Assembly: GCA_004325065.1 (NCBI GenBank)
Contig: PITI01000302.1
Span: 1 to 15,045 of the forward strand
Length of the DNA: 15,045 nucleotides
Reading direction: 5' to 3'
DNA from: Hamiltosporidium magnivora
Taxonomy: Eukaryota; Microsporidia; Dubosqiidae
The notes below the pieces were generated by a model. That model ran no database searches, had not been told where the DNA came from, and saw nothing but the letters and a program-made list of their open reading frames with translations. Positions 1-9,465 of this stretch are shown here, piece after piece. A program made the translations under genes and the position numbers. The first letter of the stretch is position 1. Each line of letters starts with the position of its first letter.

Positions 1-265
1 GGAATGCTGCATAGTCTTGGGAGAGCCCAGGGAGCTTCGATCACACACCATTTAACGGACATTATCTAACACCGGAAGACAGCATCCTCTATTAATTAGG
101 TTCTGCACACCGTTTAGATGAAGGATTTAGGACCTAGGTATCGCAGAGAGTACTGATAGAGTGCATAAGTAGCAGTTATCTATGTTAAACCTAGAACTGC
201 ATCAATGTCATGGAAACAAATATAAAAATTGCCACTGTTTTAAAAAGATGTGATACTTTTGAATA
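1..265 (+). mobile_element. Ty3/gypsy-like reverse transcriptase fragment (dead)
   Basis: This is a G+C-richer island cut by the left edge of the window. It is homologous, in inverted orientation, to 3845-4104. Bases 1-29 match the reverse complement of 4076-4104 at 25 of 29 positions, and all four differences are transitions; similarity continues with small indels to about 265. Because the other copy reads as a Ty3/gypsy RT, this one is placed in the same domain. Bases 4-18 read MLHSL where the family has MPFGL, and 114-122 read LDE where the YxDD catalytic box is expected. Stops and at least one frame change separate these pieces, so it cannot encode a working enzyme. The identity rests mainly on the better-preserved copy. 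Confidence 0.6.
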
Positions 266-1551
266 AAATAACTATTTTAGAAGTATAATGTTTTAAATTT
301 AATTAAAGTTATTTTTTTGTCATTTTTAAGTTTCAAGATAAGGAATAAATCAATTTGTTTATTAATATTTTGTAAAAACACACTTGAATTAATACTTTAC
401 ACAAACATTATATGTGGTTTTTTAAAAAATTTTAATTGAATAAGTAAAATTGTGGTTTATATATTTATAAATGAACAATAGAATCAATCAAATCAAAAAA
501 ATAAAACCTGTTTGAATGAATTAGTAATTTATTTCAGTAGTTTCTCATGTTAAATCTGGACGAATAAGAAAGTTATAATTTCCTAATTTAAAAATCTTTA
601 CGACAATAATTCAAAACCCTCTTTATAAGAAATTACAAGGTTTAATAGATTCATTAGTGTAAATAAATTAGTAATTGAAGTCTAAATTTAACAAATTTTA
701 ATTCTTATTTTAATTCATGTCTGTAATATTTAAATAAAATTTAATTTGCCTTTTAAATATTCTTCTAAGTAAATGTTATAAAAATTAATATTTTTCAATT
801 TTGTCTGATGTGGTAGTTATAAGTTATTCAAGAAATGAAACCAAAATTTTAAAAATTTGTATTAGATTAACTCAACTCATTTATACAATCATATCGGAAA
901 AATTAAATGATTTAAAGAGCAAATTCCGATTTATTATAATACTTTGAAAGTATTATAATGCATCTACTTTGTATATTTTGGTTATTAAGTTTAAACTAGT
1001 ATTTTTTTCAAATAACATGGATTAATTATAGAATACGCACATATAAATATATCTATCATTTAGATAGCTACTAATTTATTTTTTTTGTCCTTTATAATCA
1101 TAATTTTTCTGCTTTAAAACATTTAAATGATAAAATTAATTCGTAATGAAATTTTTACCATCAAAATATTTTAAATAAAACTATTAAAAAATTTGTTTTA
1201 ATTTCCTTTAAATAATAACCTAGTATCATACTTAGTTATATTAAAGAAAATATTATATTATTGGTTGATTATCAAAAATTGATACAGTCAAAGTTGATAT
1301 TTGTATCTGTTAATAAGAATTATTAAATCTTTAATATAAACGTAAAAGTCAAAATATAATTCACAATTATTTTTATCACATTTTTTTAATATAAAATTAT
1401 ATTAAATGTTTTATATTTTGTTTCTTTTGTTAAATAAGCGTTGTATAAAGATCGAAATCTAAATTAAATCCAACAAATATTGCATTAATATATAATAATT
1501 AATACAATATTTTAAAATTTATATTTGCTTATCTTTAATTTTGATGAACTT
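266..1551. other. Gene-less AT-rich stretch
   Basis: About 1.3 kb of very AT-rich sequence with stops in all frames and many A and T runs. I see no coding stretch, RNA gene or ordered repeat. It separates the dead RT fragment from the intact gene at 1578 and could hold distal control elements, but nothing specific can be named. Confidence 0.6.
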
Positions 1552-1577
1552 ACGCGCGTTAGAAAAAAATACCCCAT
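1552..1577 (+). promoter_or_regulatory. Start-proximal signal: CCCC block and CpG palindrome
   Basis: CCCC lies at 1572-1575, two bases before the ATG at 1578, in otherwise nearly pure A/T sequence. A CCC-like (or GGG-like) block just upstream of the start codon is a described feature of microsporidian genes and supports this start. Twenty bases further up, 1552-1559 is the perfect palindrome ACGCGCGT, very unusual in this base composition. That it is a factor-binding or core promoter site is my inference. Confidence 0.5.
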
Positions 1578-1985
1578 ATGAAAAAAGAAACAAAAGTAAA
1601 AGCTATAAAAGCATCTAAATCTAATAAAAAATCAAAGCATACAAGTGATGATGTTACAGACAGTGATTATTCAAAGCTTTCCTGTCTTTCGTCGCCAAAA
1701 AACCATGAATTAAATAATGAATTCAAAATAAATGAACTCAAACACTATGATGATATAGAGATATGTAGTAATAATTGCAATACATTTTTTTACAAAAATG
1801 GAAATCCAGTCAAATTAACTGTACAAGAAATGCAGATTTCATGGCAATTTTTCGATTGGATGAATAAACGAGACAAAATTTATAATACCAACGTACCGAT
1901 ATCCTACCCAAAAAAAATAATGACTGAAAATGGTTTAATTCAAAAAAATATGGAACAGGCTAATTTTAGATCCAAAAAAAAATAA
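1578..1985 (+). CDS. Small lysine-rich protein of unknown function, 135 aa
   Basis: I do not recognise this family. The frame is open for 135 codons, which is unlikely by chance at this base composition. The protein has three zones. Residues 1-21 are strongly basic, with KASKSNKKSK resembling a nuclear or nucleic-acid-binding tail. Residues 22-42 are rich in Ser and Asp and look disordered. Residues 43-130 have a balanced composition with several aromatic residues (FFYKNGNPVKL near 70-80 and WQFFDWM near 89-95) and look folded. The protein ends in RSKKK. Cysteines lie at 36, 63 and 67, too few for an obvious zinc finger. No signal peptide or membrane segment is visible. The start is supported by the adjacent CCCC block, and AATAAA overlaps the stop region. 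It has no intact neighbour, so context gives no functional clue. A nuclear or RNA-associated role is possible from the basic ends, but this is speculation. Confidence 0.75.
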   Translation: MKKETKVKAIKASKSNKKSKHTSDDVTDSDYSKLSCLSSPKNHELNNEFKINELKHYDDIEICSNNCNTFFYKNGNPVKLTVQEMQISWQFFDWMNKRDKIYNTNVPISYPKKIMTENGLIQKNMEQANFRSKKK

Positions 1986-2006
1986 AATAGTAGTAATATC
2001 AATAAA
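1981..2006 (+). terminator. Possible polyadenylation signals
   Basis: AATAAA occurs at 1981-1986, overlapping the stop codon of the 135-aa gene, and again at 2001-2006. Polyadenylation signals at or over the stop are common in compact microsporidian genes. In sequence this AT-rich the hexamer also arises by chance, so only the placement argues for function. Confidence 0.35.
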
Positions 2007-2009
2007 ATA

Positions 2010-2780
2010 AATTTTTTTTATAATAATTTTCAAATTCTAATGTAGATTTATTTTTGGAGTAAAATAGGTAAATTTAATAAATATTGGCACTTAATTTTTA
2101 GTAGATTTATGACATTTCAAATGATAGATAAATATTTTCCCGCCAAAATCCCCAAAGAAAAAACGAACACAAACTGCAAAAAAAATATTTTTTTATATTT
2201 TACCTCTAATATTATAAAATTTTCATATCCTGCAATACATTTTAAAATAAAATTTTTTAAGTTCTTTACGAAGTTTTTAATATTCAGTATATATTAATTT
2301 TATTTTAAAATATTTTTTTATTACCAAGCTTAAAATTAAATACATTTTTAACTGTGAAGATCAATAGAGATTACTCAAGTTTTTTTTGAAGTTCGAGTTT
2401 TCTCGCACAACTATTTTTTTTGTAAACAATATAAAATATTTTTTCAGCTATTTACAAAATCTTAAAAAAACTGATTGAATTAAAAGATAGTAAAAATGAA
2501 ATTTTTCTAAAATCTATATAAAAGGAGAAATGTTTAATTGTAAATACGCATTAAATTGTCGAGATTATGCCTATAAGTAATTTAAAATAGTATAAAAAGT
2601 TAATATTAAACTAATATATTAATCGAGATGATTATATTCTCTTTTATAAATAAAGTTATTTAAAAATAGAATTACTAAAGCAATTCTGTTATATCCACAA
2701 TAGAAATATATTCCGTAGAGCAGATGATATGTGTTAACACAGCAATAATTTCACGGTAAGCAGTATGTATTTAGCGACTT
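2010..2780. other. AT-rich spacer without a supported gene
   Basis: A 62-codon open stretch at 2109-2297 is low in complexity (Phe, Lys, Ile) and lacks the CCC start context, so I do not call it. G+C rises from about 2690 as the LINE-like relic is approached. The bases just before 2792 may be more of that relic, but I could not read a family motif there. Confidence 0.5.
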
Positions 2781-2791
2781 GAGGTGAGTAA

Positions 2792-3386
2792 ATGCTCGGA
2801 CATGGCTATACCAGACGGAAAATTGAAGTGGTTCGACCCCTACACTTGGTCCTGGCAATATATTTAAGTTTAAGTTATCAAAACGAATTAAGAGTTACTC
2901 GGTTTAAGAAACTCTTGAAAATGAGTATACAGAGGTAAGAATATACCCAAGAATAAAAACCAGTGTCGTGATTCGGAATGATAGACCCTATATATTTATT
3001 CTGGATGAAAAAAATAGGCAAAACTCATTAAAGTAGGAATTATTCACAAGATTTCTTAAAATATTTGAAATTTAAAAAATGAGGAAGTATGAATTATTAG
3101 AAAATGAATGAATTCTTACTTATAAATGTAGTATAGAGACAATTTTTTATGTGATGACCTAAAACGGTAGTGTGAGAAAATAGAATAATTCATGCCTCAA
3201 AAGAACGTAAATTCTCATGGATGAGATAAATAAAGTAAGCCATAATAGCCAATAAAACACGCAAAACATTTTTTTTGATCGCTGAACAGGACTTATGTGG
3301 TACCAAATGCGGAAGAGAGCGGGGATAGAGTGTCAACGGATCTTATTAAGAGCCTAGAAGCATTAAGATCCAACACCTCCTTTTAA
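2792..3386 (+). mobile_element. 5'-truncated R2/CRE-type LINE protein, C-terminal relic
   Basis: Several pieces fall in the order seen at the C-terminal end of R2/CRE-type LINE polyproteins. 2792-2935 reads MLGHGYTRRKIE then LAIYLSLSYQNEL, resembling the WLxxGxxxxETE and QDQxxxT-Y segment. 2961-3005 reads QCRDSE, two stops, then TLYIYSG, resembling the CxxC...ETxxHIxSGC zinc motif. 3297-3383 carries YVVPNAEESGD and LIKSLEAL, resembling the terminal VVPVVIGALG...LxxxL block. The second and third pieces share a frame; the first is offset. Stops and frame changes make it dead. No RT catalytic core is seen upstream, which fits the 5' truncation typical of LINE insertions. The motifs are remembered and eroded, so a different retroelement class remains possible. 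Confidence 0.45.
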
Positions 3387-3391
3387 AGTAA

Positions 3392-3592
3392 ACTAGTAAC
3401 GATGAATATGATGATAAACATTTTAAAACAAAAAATAATACACCCTTTTATTCGGATGAAGGAACCACATTAGAGGAACCTAAGATAAGAATAAATGAAG
3501 ATTCGGATATTGAAGCAAAAAAATTAGTGGTTAAATGGTTGGAAGAAATACATTGGAGTGTAAAGAAGGATTCTAACCCAGATTTTTATTAA
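3392..3592 (+). pseudogene. Unidentified open coding-like fragment, 66 codons
   Basis: The frame is open between a stop at 3389-3391 and the TAA at 3590-3592, and has no in-frame ATG. Its composition looks like real protein: an acidic N-terminal half (TSNDEYDD, NEDSD) and an amphipathic run (AKKLVVKWLEEIHWSVKKD) that could be a helix. It follows directly after the LINE-like tail in another frame. It may be that protein's extreme C-terminus after a frameshift, or a piece of another decayed gene. I recognise no domain, and open runs of this length also occur by chance in this window. Confidence 0.3.
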
Positions 3593-3814
3593 ATAGCCAT
3601 ATCAAAAAGGCATTATTAAATTAATTTAATTATCTAGATTTGTTTCTTGAAATAGCAAAAAGAACTAAATATTTACTACAATGTATCAAACAACACAACA
3701 AGTACTTTCACTATTTTTTTCCTCGAGAAAAACTCGAAAAATCTAAACAAAAATTGAATATTAAAAACAATTAATTGACCACAATAGTAAACTCTATACA
3801 TTGAAAAAATAATT

Positions 3815-4443
3815 AAATATGAGGAAAATTTTCTTTATTTTAAAATATCGCATATTTTAAAAAAGTGGCAAGTGTTATCTCTTTTTCATAAATTTAACGC
3901 AGTTCTGGGTTTAACATAAAAAACTACACTATATTACTCCATCGGTACCCCCTGGGATACCTACATCTCATAGTATTTCATCTAAAAAAGCTGGATAAAC
4001 TGATTAATAGGCGAGAAAGTTGCCGGAATTCATAAATGTCTGTTGCATAGTGTGTTATCACATCGAAGCCCACCATGGGCTCTCTCAAGACCGTGCGGCA
4101 TTCCCACTTGCTCGAAACTTTCTGATCCCAATAAAAAAACCGTTAAAATATAGATCTGCGACTTACATGGATTCACCTAGACATTTCAATGTCATACCAA
4201 CTGGTATAACCAGCTACCTGGCTTTGAAGGGTTACATTTTTATATTTCCCGTGGCTAAGTCTTCTAACCCGAATGAGCAGGGCTAGGTTCTATGCTTTAC
4301 ATGTAAATTACCCACAAGTATGGCTGCAGTCTGTAATCTAATTTCATGAAAAATTACAAAATAGTTTCGAAGAAATAGTTAGGCAATTTTGTAGACCTCG
4401 TCCTACTCATAGAAACTCCGATGAAAAACTGAAAGCGTAGTGT
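3815..4443 (-). mobile_element. Ty3/gypsy-like reverse transcriptase relic
   Basis: Read on the minus strand, RT blocks appear in family order. GLEDLATGN at 4244-4270 matches the PLPRIEDLLxxLGN block. KAR-stop-LVIPV at 4199-4225, in the same frame, matches the KAGYxQIPV catalytic block. LTVFLLGSESFEQVGMPHGL (4087-4146) matches KTAF...G.YEFxxMPFGL. FLDE at 3977-3988 stands where the YxDD active site should be, followed by NCVKF and then, near 3845-3870, an ATFLK-like remnant of the KCxFF block. The pieces lie in different frames and contain stops, so the gene is dead. RT of this kind copies retrotransposon RNA into DNA in LTR elements. Upstream (4300-4443) reads as the RT N-terminal region only weakly. 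No LTRs were seen. Confidence 0.65.
3845..4104 (-). repeat. Inverted copy of the element at 1-265
   Basis: The reverse complement of this span aligns with 1-265 along its whole length with small gaps. Anchors include the MPFGL-equivalent block (4087-4101 against 4-18), the shared TATGTTAAACC-AGAACTGC string (against about 181-200) and the TTGCCACT block (3864-3871 against 229-236). The two copies are about 3.6 kb apart and oppositely oriented. They are probably independent insertions of one family rather than terminal inverted repeats, because the shared sequence is internal RT coding sequence. Confidence 0.75.
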
Positions 4444-6913
4444 GGCTTTATTCACACCAAAAATGCAAACAATTTTCTGCCCACAAATTTTGCATACTCA
4501 TTACCAACAGATAGTTTCTTAGTTCTTTGCTTTCCTCCATCTATCATAGAAAAGAATAATCATTTTAATGAATAACTATTTTATATTTAAATTTATTGTC
4601 AGTTGGACTATGGAAAATAAAATAAATGACATAAAACCACAAAAAATCACATTAGTGTGAAATGGAGTGACACTATATTGCAAAAAGGTAGTATATTCTG
4701 TTGCTATAAAATTCAAAAAAATATAAAATATAGGTCTATATGATAAGACATTGATTATTCCATGCATCATGATGTTCGACTTAATCTTCTTCAATTTGTA
4801 CTATTGCTCAATATCGATCATCTTATACTTTACTTATGAACATTTTTTAACCGAAAATAACGCACAAAAACTATATTTGAGTCTGTAAGAGTCGTCTGTA
4901 AGAGATAGCCTTGAAATATTTTTTTGAATCTCAAACAAGGGTTTAAATTATTCATAAATGTCTTAAAGAGCATCTGAGAGTACTAAAACACGAAATTTTC
5001 TGCCTCATTTTCTTTACGCTAAAATTTATACGACTGGAAAGAGAAAATGAAAGCGAGTAAAAACTATATAGGGCACATAGAATCGAAACTTGTTCCATCA
5101 TATCATGTTTTTTAAGAAAGTGCACTACATACATAAAAACAGACCGAAATTATTAAGTAAAATCAAAATCTTTTTTGTGAAAGGAATGTAAAGGAGGTGC
5201 TGTGCACCAAGAGGAACCTAAGTTAATCAATGACGGTAAACTTCGAAACCAAAGTAATCGAATATTCGCTTAAATAGCCATAATGATGTTTGAAGCATAG
5301 CGACGTCGCATAAATCATACAACTTTTGCAAACAGCTATGATAATGAAACGTTTAAGAGCCTAGATCAGTATAAAATAAATAAATAGAAATTTAAATTTT
5401 TTATTATTACTTCAAAAACATCGCCTATATAAGATACACATACTGGATAAACCCATTTATTTAAACAACCGGCTATTAAAGAACCGTTCTTGATTTTAAC
5501 TTAAAACCAAACAAAAGAACAATCTATAAAAGCATTGGTTTGGAATAATATACCGTTTGTAAAGGTCAAAACATTTAATAAGGGAAAGTAAAAAGCCATT
5601 CAGAAACGATTCATATTTTTGAGCCATCCTGATCGATTTTCCCGTGATTTATCCGAGATTTTGAATCTAAACTAAGGTCAATCGTGATTAGATTGCGAGT
5701 TTTATCCACAAAGCGGAGAACAAAAATGAAGTTCCCCATACGTAATAAATATACATTATTTTATGCTACGAGGATTTCTCGAGTCATGTATCCCTAATTC
5801 GGATGAATTTTAAATACCTTTATGGTTTTTTACTAGGAATGAATTATTATTGATATCTGTTTTTACCGAATTATAAAGCTTAAATTTTTCACAAATATTT
5901 TATGAGATTATCAAGGTTATTTTTTGAAGGAGAGATACAAATTGTTTGCTTTTGCTGTGTTTAGTTTCTAAATTCTAATGTATGATCTGTAACATTCCGA
6001 TTACAGACATCCGACTTATACATTTTTAGAACTATACTTGTTATATATATAACTAGTATATTCAAGCGATATTGATAACTCAAGGAACCAATTAAGTGAA
6101 AAAAGGGCCTTGTAAGTAAGGTCAAAACAGGCTTTGATAATGTTGCCAAAATAAGCTGTCAAAAAAATAAAATCACATTTTGGATGCCTCAAAAATAACA
6201 ATATTTCGATGTAAGTTGTTTATATGATCAAATGCCTGAATAAATTTTTTTGTTTTTTGATTAAACTTGAAATTTAGAAAATCAATCATATAAAAATGAA
6301 ACTTTACGTATGAAAAAACTTATAAAATAATGAGTAATTTAGACGATTTTTTTTTCTAATTTATCGGTTTTTTTGCATATTAACTCATTAAATTTAAACT
6401 AGAATAAGAAATATAGACCGGTATATATATAAGCGAAATCGAAATATATACACATAAACTCTTTTTCATAATTTTTCAAAATATTCTTGTAGAAAAAAAT
6501 GAATGCTGGCTTTAATGACGCTCGAACAAAAACAGTGAAAACCTAGAACTAATAATATTCTTTTGAAGAATTACTTATGCTTTTAGATGTTTCGGGGCCT
6601 TAAATATACTTAGGAATATTAAGTGCAACATAGATATTTCGATTTGTGATACTTTTTGTTAAGTAATAGAGAATCTTATATTAAAAATAAAAAAAACCGC
6701 CGCTTTATATAATCCCAATTTACCTAATTTATATAATTAATGAATATGTGATACCATTGTTCCGGTATCATGCAATACTAATTTGACATGAACCGAATGA
6801 TTCCCTGAGTTAGATGAGAAGTTCATGAAGGATGTAGAAAAATGAAATTAATTAAAAACCTAGTTTAAGTAGCCTTTTTATGTCTCGATAAAACTTATTC
6901 GAGAATTTTTTGA
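4444..6913. other. Unassigned decayed region between two gypsy relics
   Basis: About 2.5 kb with patches of higher G+C (around 5180-5340 and 5590-5770) suggesting more eroded coding sequence. On the + strand the 5590-5700 patch reads KRFIFLSHPDRFSRDLSEI before stops. It lies about 400 codons upstream of the RT at 6914, where gag or protease would be expected, but I found no protease DTG/DSG site or zinc knuckle. The short open frames on the minus strand here (60 to 72 codons) are hydrophobic and lack start context. Nothing can be named with confidence. Confidence 0.4.
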
Positions 6914-8110
6914 GTGTTAAATTGCGAAGCAAACTTATACAGAACTCTTGGATTATTTAAAAAACACGAAGAGATACCTACAGGGAGAACAGCCATCTTT
7001 AAAGTCAAAAATGATGAACAGTATACCTTGCACCCATAAAAAACCCTTACTAAATTATATATAAGACGGAAAAAGAGAGAAAATGAATTGCACCGAATGT
7101 CTAAATTGATTATTTAAATAACAATATAAGAGCTTAAAAAACGATCAGTGTCATATAATGCCAGAAATAATGATTAACTAGGTTTTAAATATTCTTTAAA
7201 ATAGCTTAAAAAAGAGGGGATCGAGCTATGTGATAAATTGGTCTTATTTAGCATTCAGAATAGAACAGTATTACGTGGTACAAAAGGAAAAAGTCAACCG
7301 TGAGATTCTAGAAAGTAGATAGAGTATTTTGAAACTATATGTAAAAATGCTTGGTAATAACCATATTAGATCCAATAATAAAATTTTAGGTGGCTATTTT
7401 TGCCAGAAAGTATAAATTCAAGTTTTCCGAATCGATTAAGGGTCTTTTGCAGCGTAATTTCTGAAAAGGGGGTATTTGGAACTAAGAATAAAAACTTAAA
7501 AAAAAATATTTATGAATTCAAAATAATTTATGATGTATATTTATTTAGACAAGAAACCTAATATGATAATTTCCTTTTGAATCCAAATCATATCTTAGGA
7601 CTCTCTTTTGATTGTTGAATCTAAAGAACTAAGGAACCAATATATGTAGATAACGAGCCAAGATTTATTTGAAATAGAGGCTCGAGATGATCTCTTATGT
7701 TATAACGTTAAATTATATTGTGACAAATAACATGAGATGGTTCTGAATAAGTTCAAATAACAGTAAGAATAGAAAAGCTTATTTTGCCTTTTACTTAAAA
7801 AGACTATTAAAAGCAGTGCTGCTGATGAATAAAAAAATTTAAGTAAAATGTTAGTGTCAATAATAGCAGGAAAAAAACATATGAAAATGTAAATCGAATT
7901 GCGGAAACTCACGGATAATCTATATATACGACATGCATATATCAGCGCTAAAAAGATTTTTTCAACTAAACATATAAATTTATATATTAGTCTGTAGATA
8001 AATGTACCGAAAATAAAGTATAGATTCAAATACAATAAGAGAGTCGCAAGCATGTTGTGAGTCAAATAAAAGATAGAAAGCGGTATAATAAAAACAAAAT
8101 AATCACGAGA
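6914..8110 (+). mobile_element. Ty3/gypsy-like pol relic: RT to RNase H border
   Basis: This is the longest readable gypsy RT relic here. One frame from 6914 holds EIPTGRTAIFKVKND at 6971-7015 (RT N-terminal HxIxTG...PI region) and LKKEGIELCDKLVLFSIQNR at 7205-7264 (VKKKDGxxRxCVDYRxLNxxTIxNR block). After one frameshift between 7301 and 7350, a second frame holds LGNNHIRSNNKILGGYF at 7350-7400, FLKRGYLEL (7458-7484, like the AF...GxYEF block), YLDK at 7542-7553 in place of YxDD, KNLSKMLVSI around 7836-7865 (FIxNFSxI) and ELRKLTDNLYIRHAYISAKK around 7893-7952 (FExLKxxLTxxPVLxHxD). The spacing from YLDK to KNLSK, about 98 codons, suits the family. Roughly one in-frame stop per 15 to 25 codons shows it is dead. 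RNase H and integrase were not recognisable after about 8110. Confidence 0.7.
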
Positions 8111-9465
8111 AAATAATTGACAAAGAATAAATCTTATGAATACCTTGATTATAGAATATTCTAATATGATGTTTTTAATATTTGTTTTTTTGATGTAGCT
8201 TGATTTATAAGCAATATTTTATAGCTCAATTAGCTAACAGCATAATAATTCTGATCGTTAATTTTGGTATAACTAAATTGCGACGTACAACTAACATCGT
8301 TTTAACAAAATGAAGGATATCTTAAAGGTTATTTTAAAGAAATCATGTAACTAACTATTTTCATAGAGTAGATAAAGCTAATTTTGTCCTTTTTTTTAGT
8401 ATGCTATGCGAATTCTCTAAATAATTTATAAGGCATCTTTAATCCTTTATTTCAAGTATTTTCAAAAAATAAGAAAATTTTTAACAACTAATCAATATAT
8501 AGATCATTTTTTAATCCTAGAACTTATTTTAGAGATTAAGATTTTGCCACTTTGTTGTTATCGAAGAAAAATATTTTGAATATTGCAAAATATATCTAGG
8601 GAGAAAACATTTGAATCAAATAAAAAACCAACCTATATTGTTCTTAAAACTTCCCTGAGCATCACAAATTGTAAACAATTTTAATAAGTGTTGAAACATC
8701 GTTAAAACTAATTTATGAACTGCTTTAGAAATAAATTTATATGTTACCGATTGAACAGTATAGAAAGATATAAAAGAAATTTTATGATATGATAAGAAAA
8801 TTATTAACTTATTTGTAATAACTTGATCCCTGTATCAATATGAGAATTTTTTTTTAAAAGAACGTTTGAACTTGTTTATATTTAGTTCATATTTATATTT
8901 TTCATCGGTTATTGGCAAGAGTGTAATGTTTTATTCTATCGAAAATACTTATATTGGAATGAATTATATGGAAAACGAAGGAGGTATTATTTTCGAATTT
9001 CAATTAAAAAATAATACATTCTAAAATCATTTAAATCGGTCTTTCTTTTACAAAACAAATATCTGAAATGTATTTTAAGAAACGATCAAATAAAGTATTA
9101 TACACCAAATACCATAAAGATTTCAGAGTCGGAAAATTTATTTTAGAATTATCTAAAATTGATGGAAAAAGGACTATCTTTCCACTGGAAAATATTTTTT
9201 AGGCCAGCTAACTCATAGTTTTCTTCTTAAGTTTGCAAGGTATGCTACAGATGATGATGCCTTCATAAATACTTTATCTTTTTTGAATTCATAAATATTT
9301 TAACCGTTTTAGGAATTTTAGGATTTAAAAGAACTAGCAAAAATAATACATTTTTTAAATATTTATTAGTGAATAGCATTGTGAATGAGACTTTGATTTT
9401 ATAAAATTTAAATATTTCTGAATTCTAATGAATATGATTATGATATGTTTAATATGAATTTATAA
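8111..9465. other. AT-rich stretch without recognised genes
   Basis: About 1.35 kb of AT-rich sequence. By order, the RNase H and integrase of the relic at 6914-8110 should follow here. I could not read either, so that element is either truncated near 8110 or eroded past recognition. No open frame, tRNA-like fold or repeat stands out. Confidence 0.5.

Noticed and set aside
2109..2297. Plus-strand 62-codon open frame after the intact gene
   Set aside because: Low-complexity Phe/Lys/Ile composition, no CCC block before the ATG, and a length expected by chance in this base composition.
4020..4286. Plus-strand 88-codon open frame
   Set aside because: It is antisense to the minus-strand gypsy RT, whose blocks GLEDLATGN, LVIPV and MPHGL fall in the same bases. 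No start context or family resemblance.
3880..4380. Conserved, G+C-richer block considered as rRNA or another structured RNA
   Set aside because: None of the universal SSU or LSU rRNA strings is present, while the minus-strand translation gives ordered gypsy RT blocks.
4576..4794. Minus-strand 72-codon hydrophobic frame upstream of the RT relic
   Set aside because: I tried to read it as the protease or RT-preceding part of the gypsy element and found no matching motif; the length is within chance expectation.
4952..5134. Minus-strand 60-codon frame
   Set aside because: Ser/Leu/Phe-rich run without start context or recognisable motif; length expected by chance.
3471..5226. Shared string AGAGGAACCTAAG near 3472 and 5210, considered as a direct repeat
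   Set aside because: The match does not extend convincingly beyond 13 bases, and a pair of that length can arise by chance in 15 kb.
5961..6201. Two overlapping minus-strand frames of about 60 codons
   Set aside because: They overlap in different frames, have no start context, and neither shows domain-like composition.
7700..8065. Minus-strand 121-codon open frame, hydrophobic
   Set aside because: It lies antisense to the RT/RNase H border of the + strand gypsy relic, lacks a CCC start context, and a run of this length is only marginally unlikely by chance at this composition. The + strand reading has matching family landmarks.
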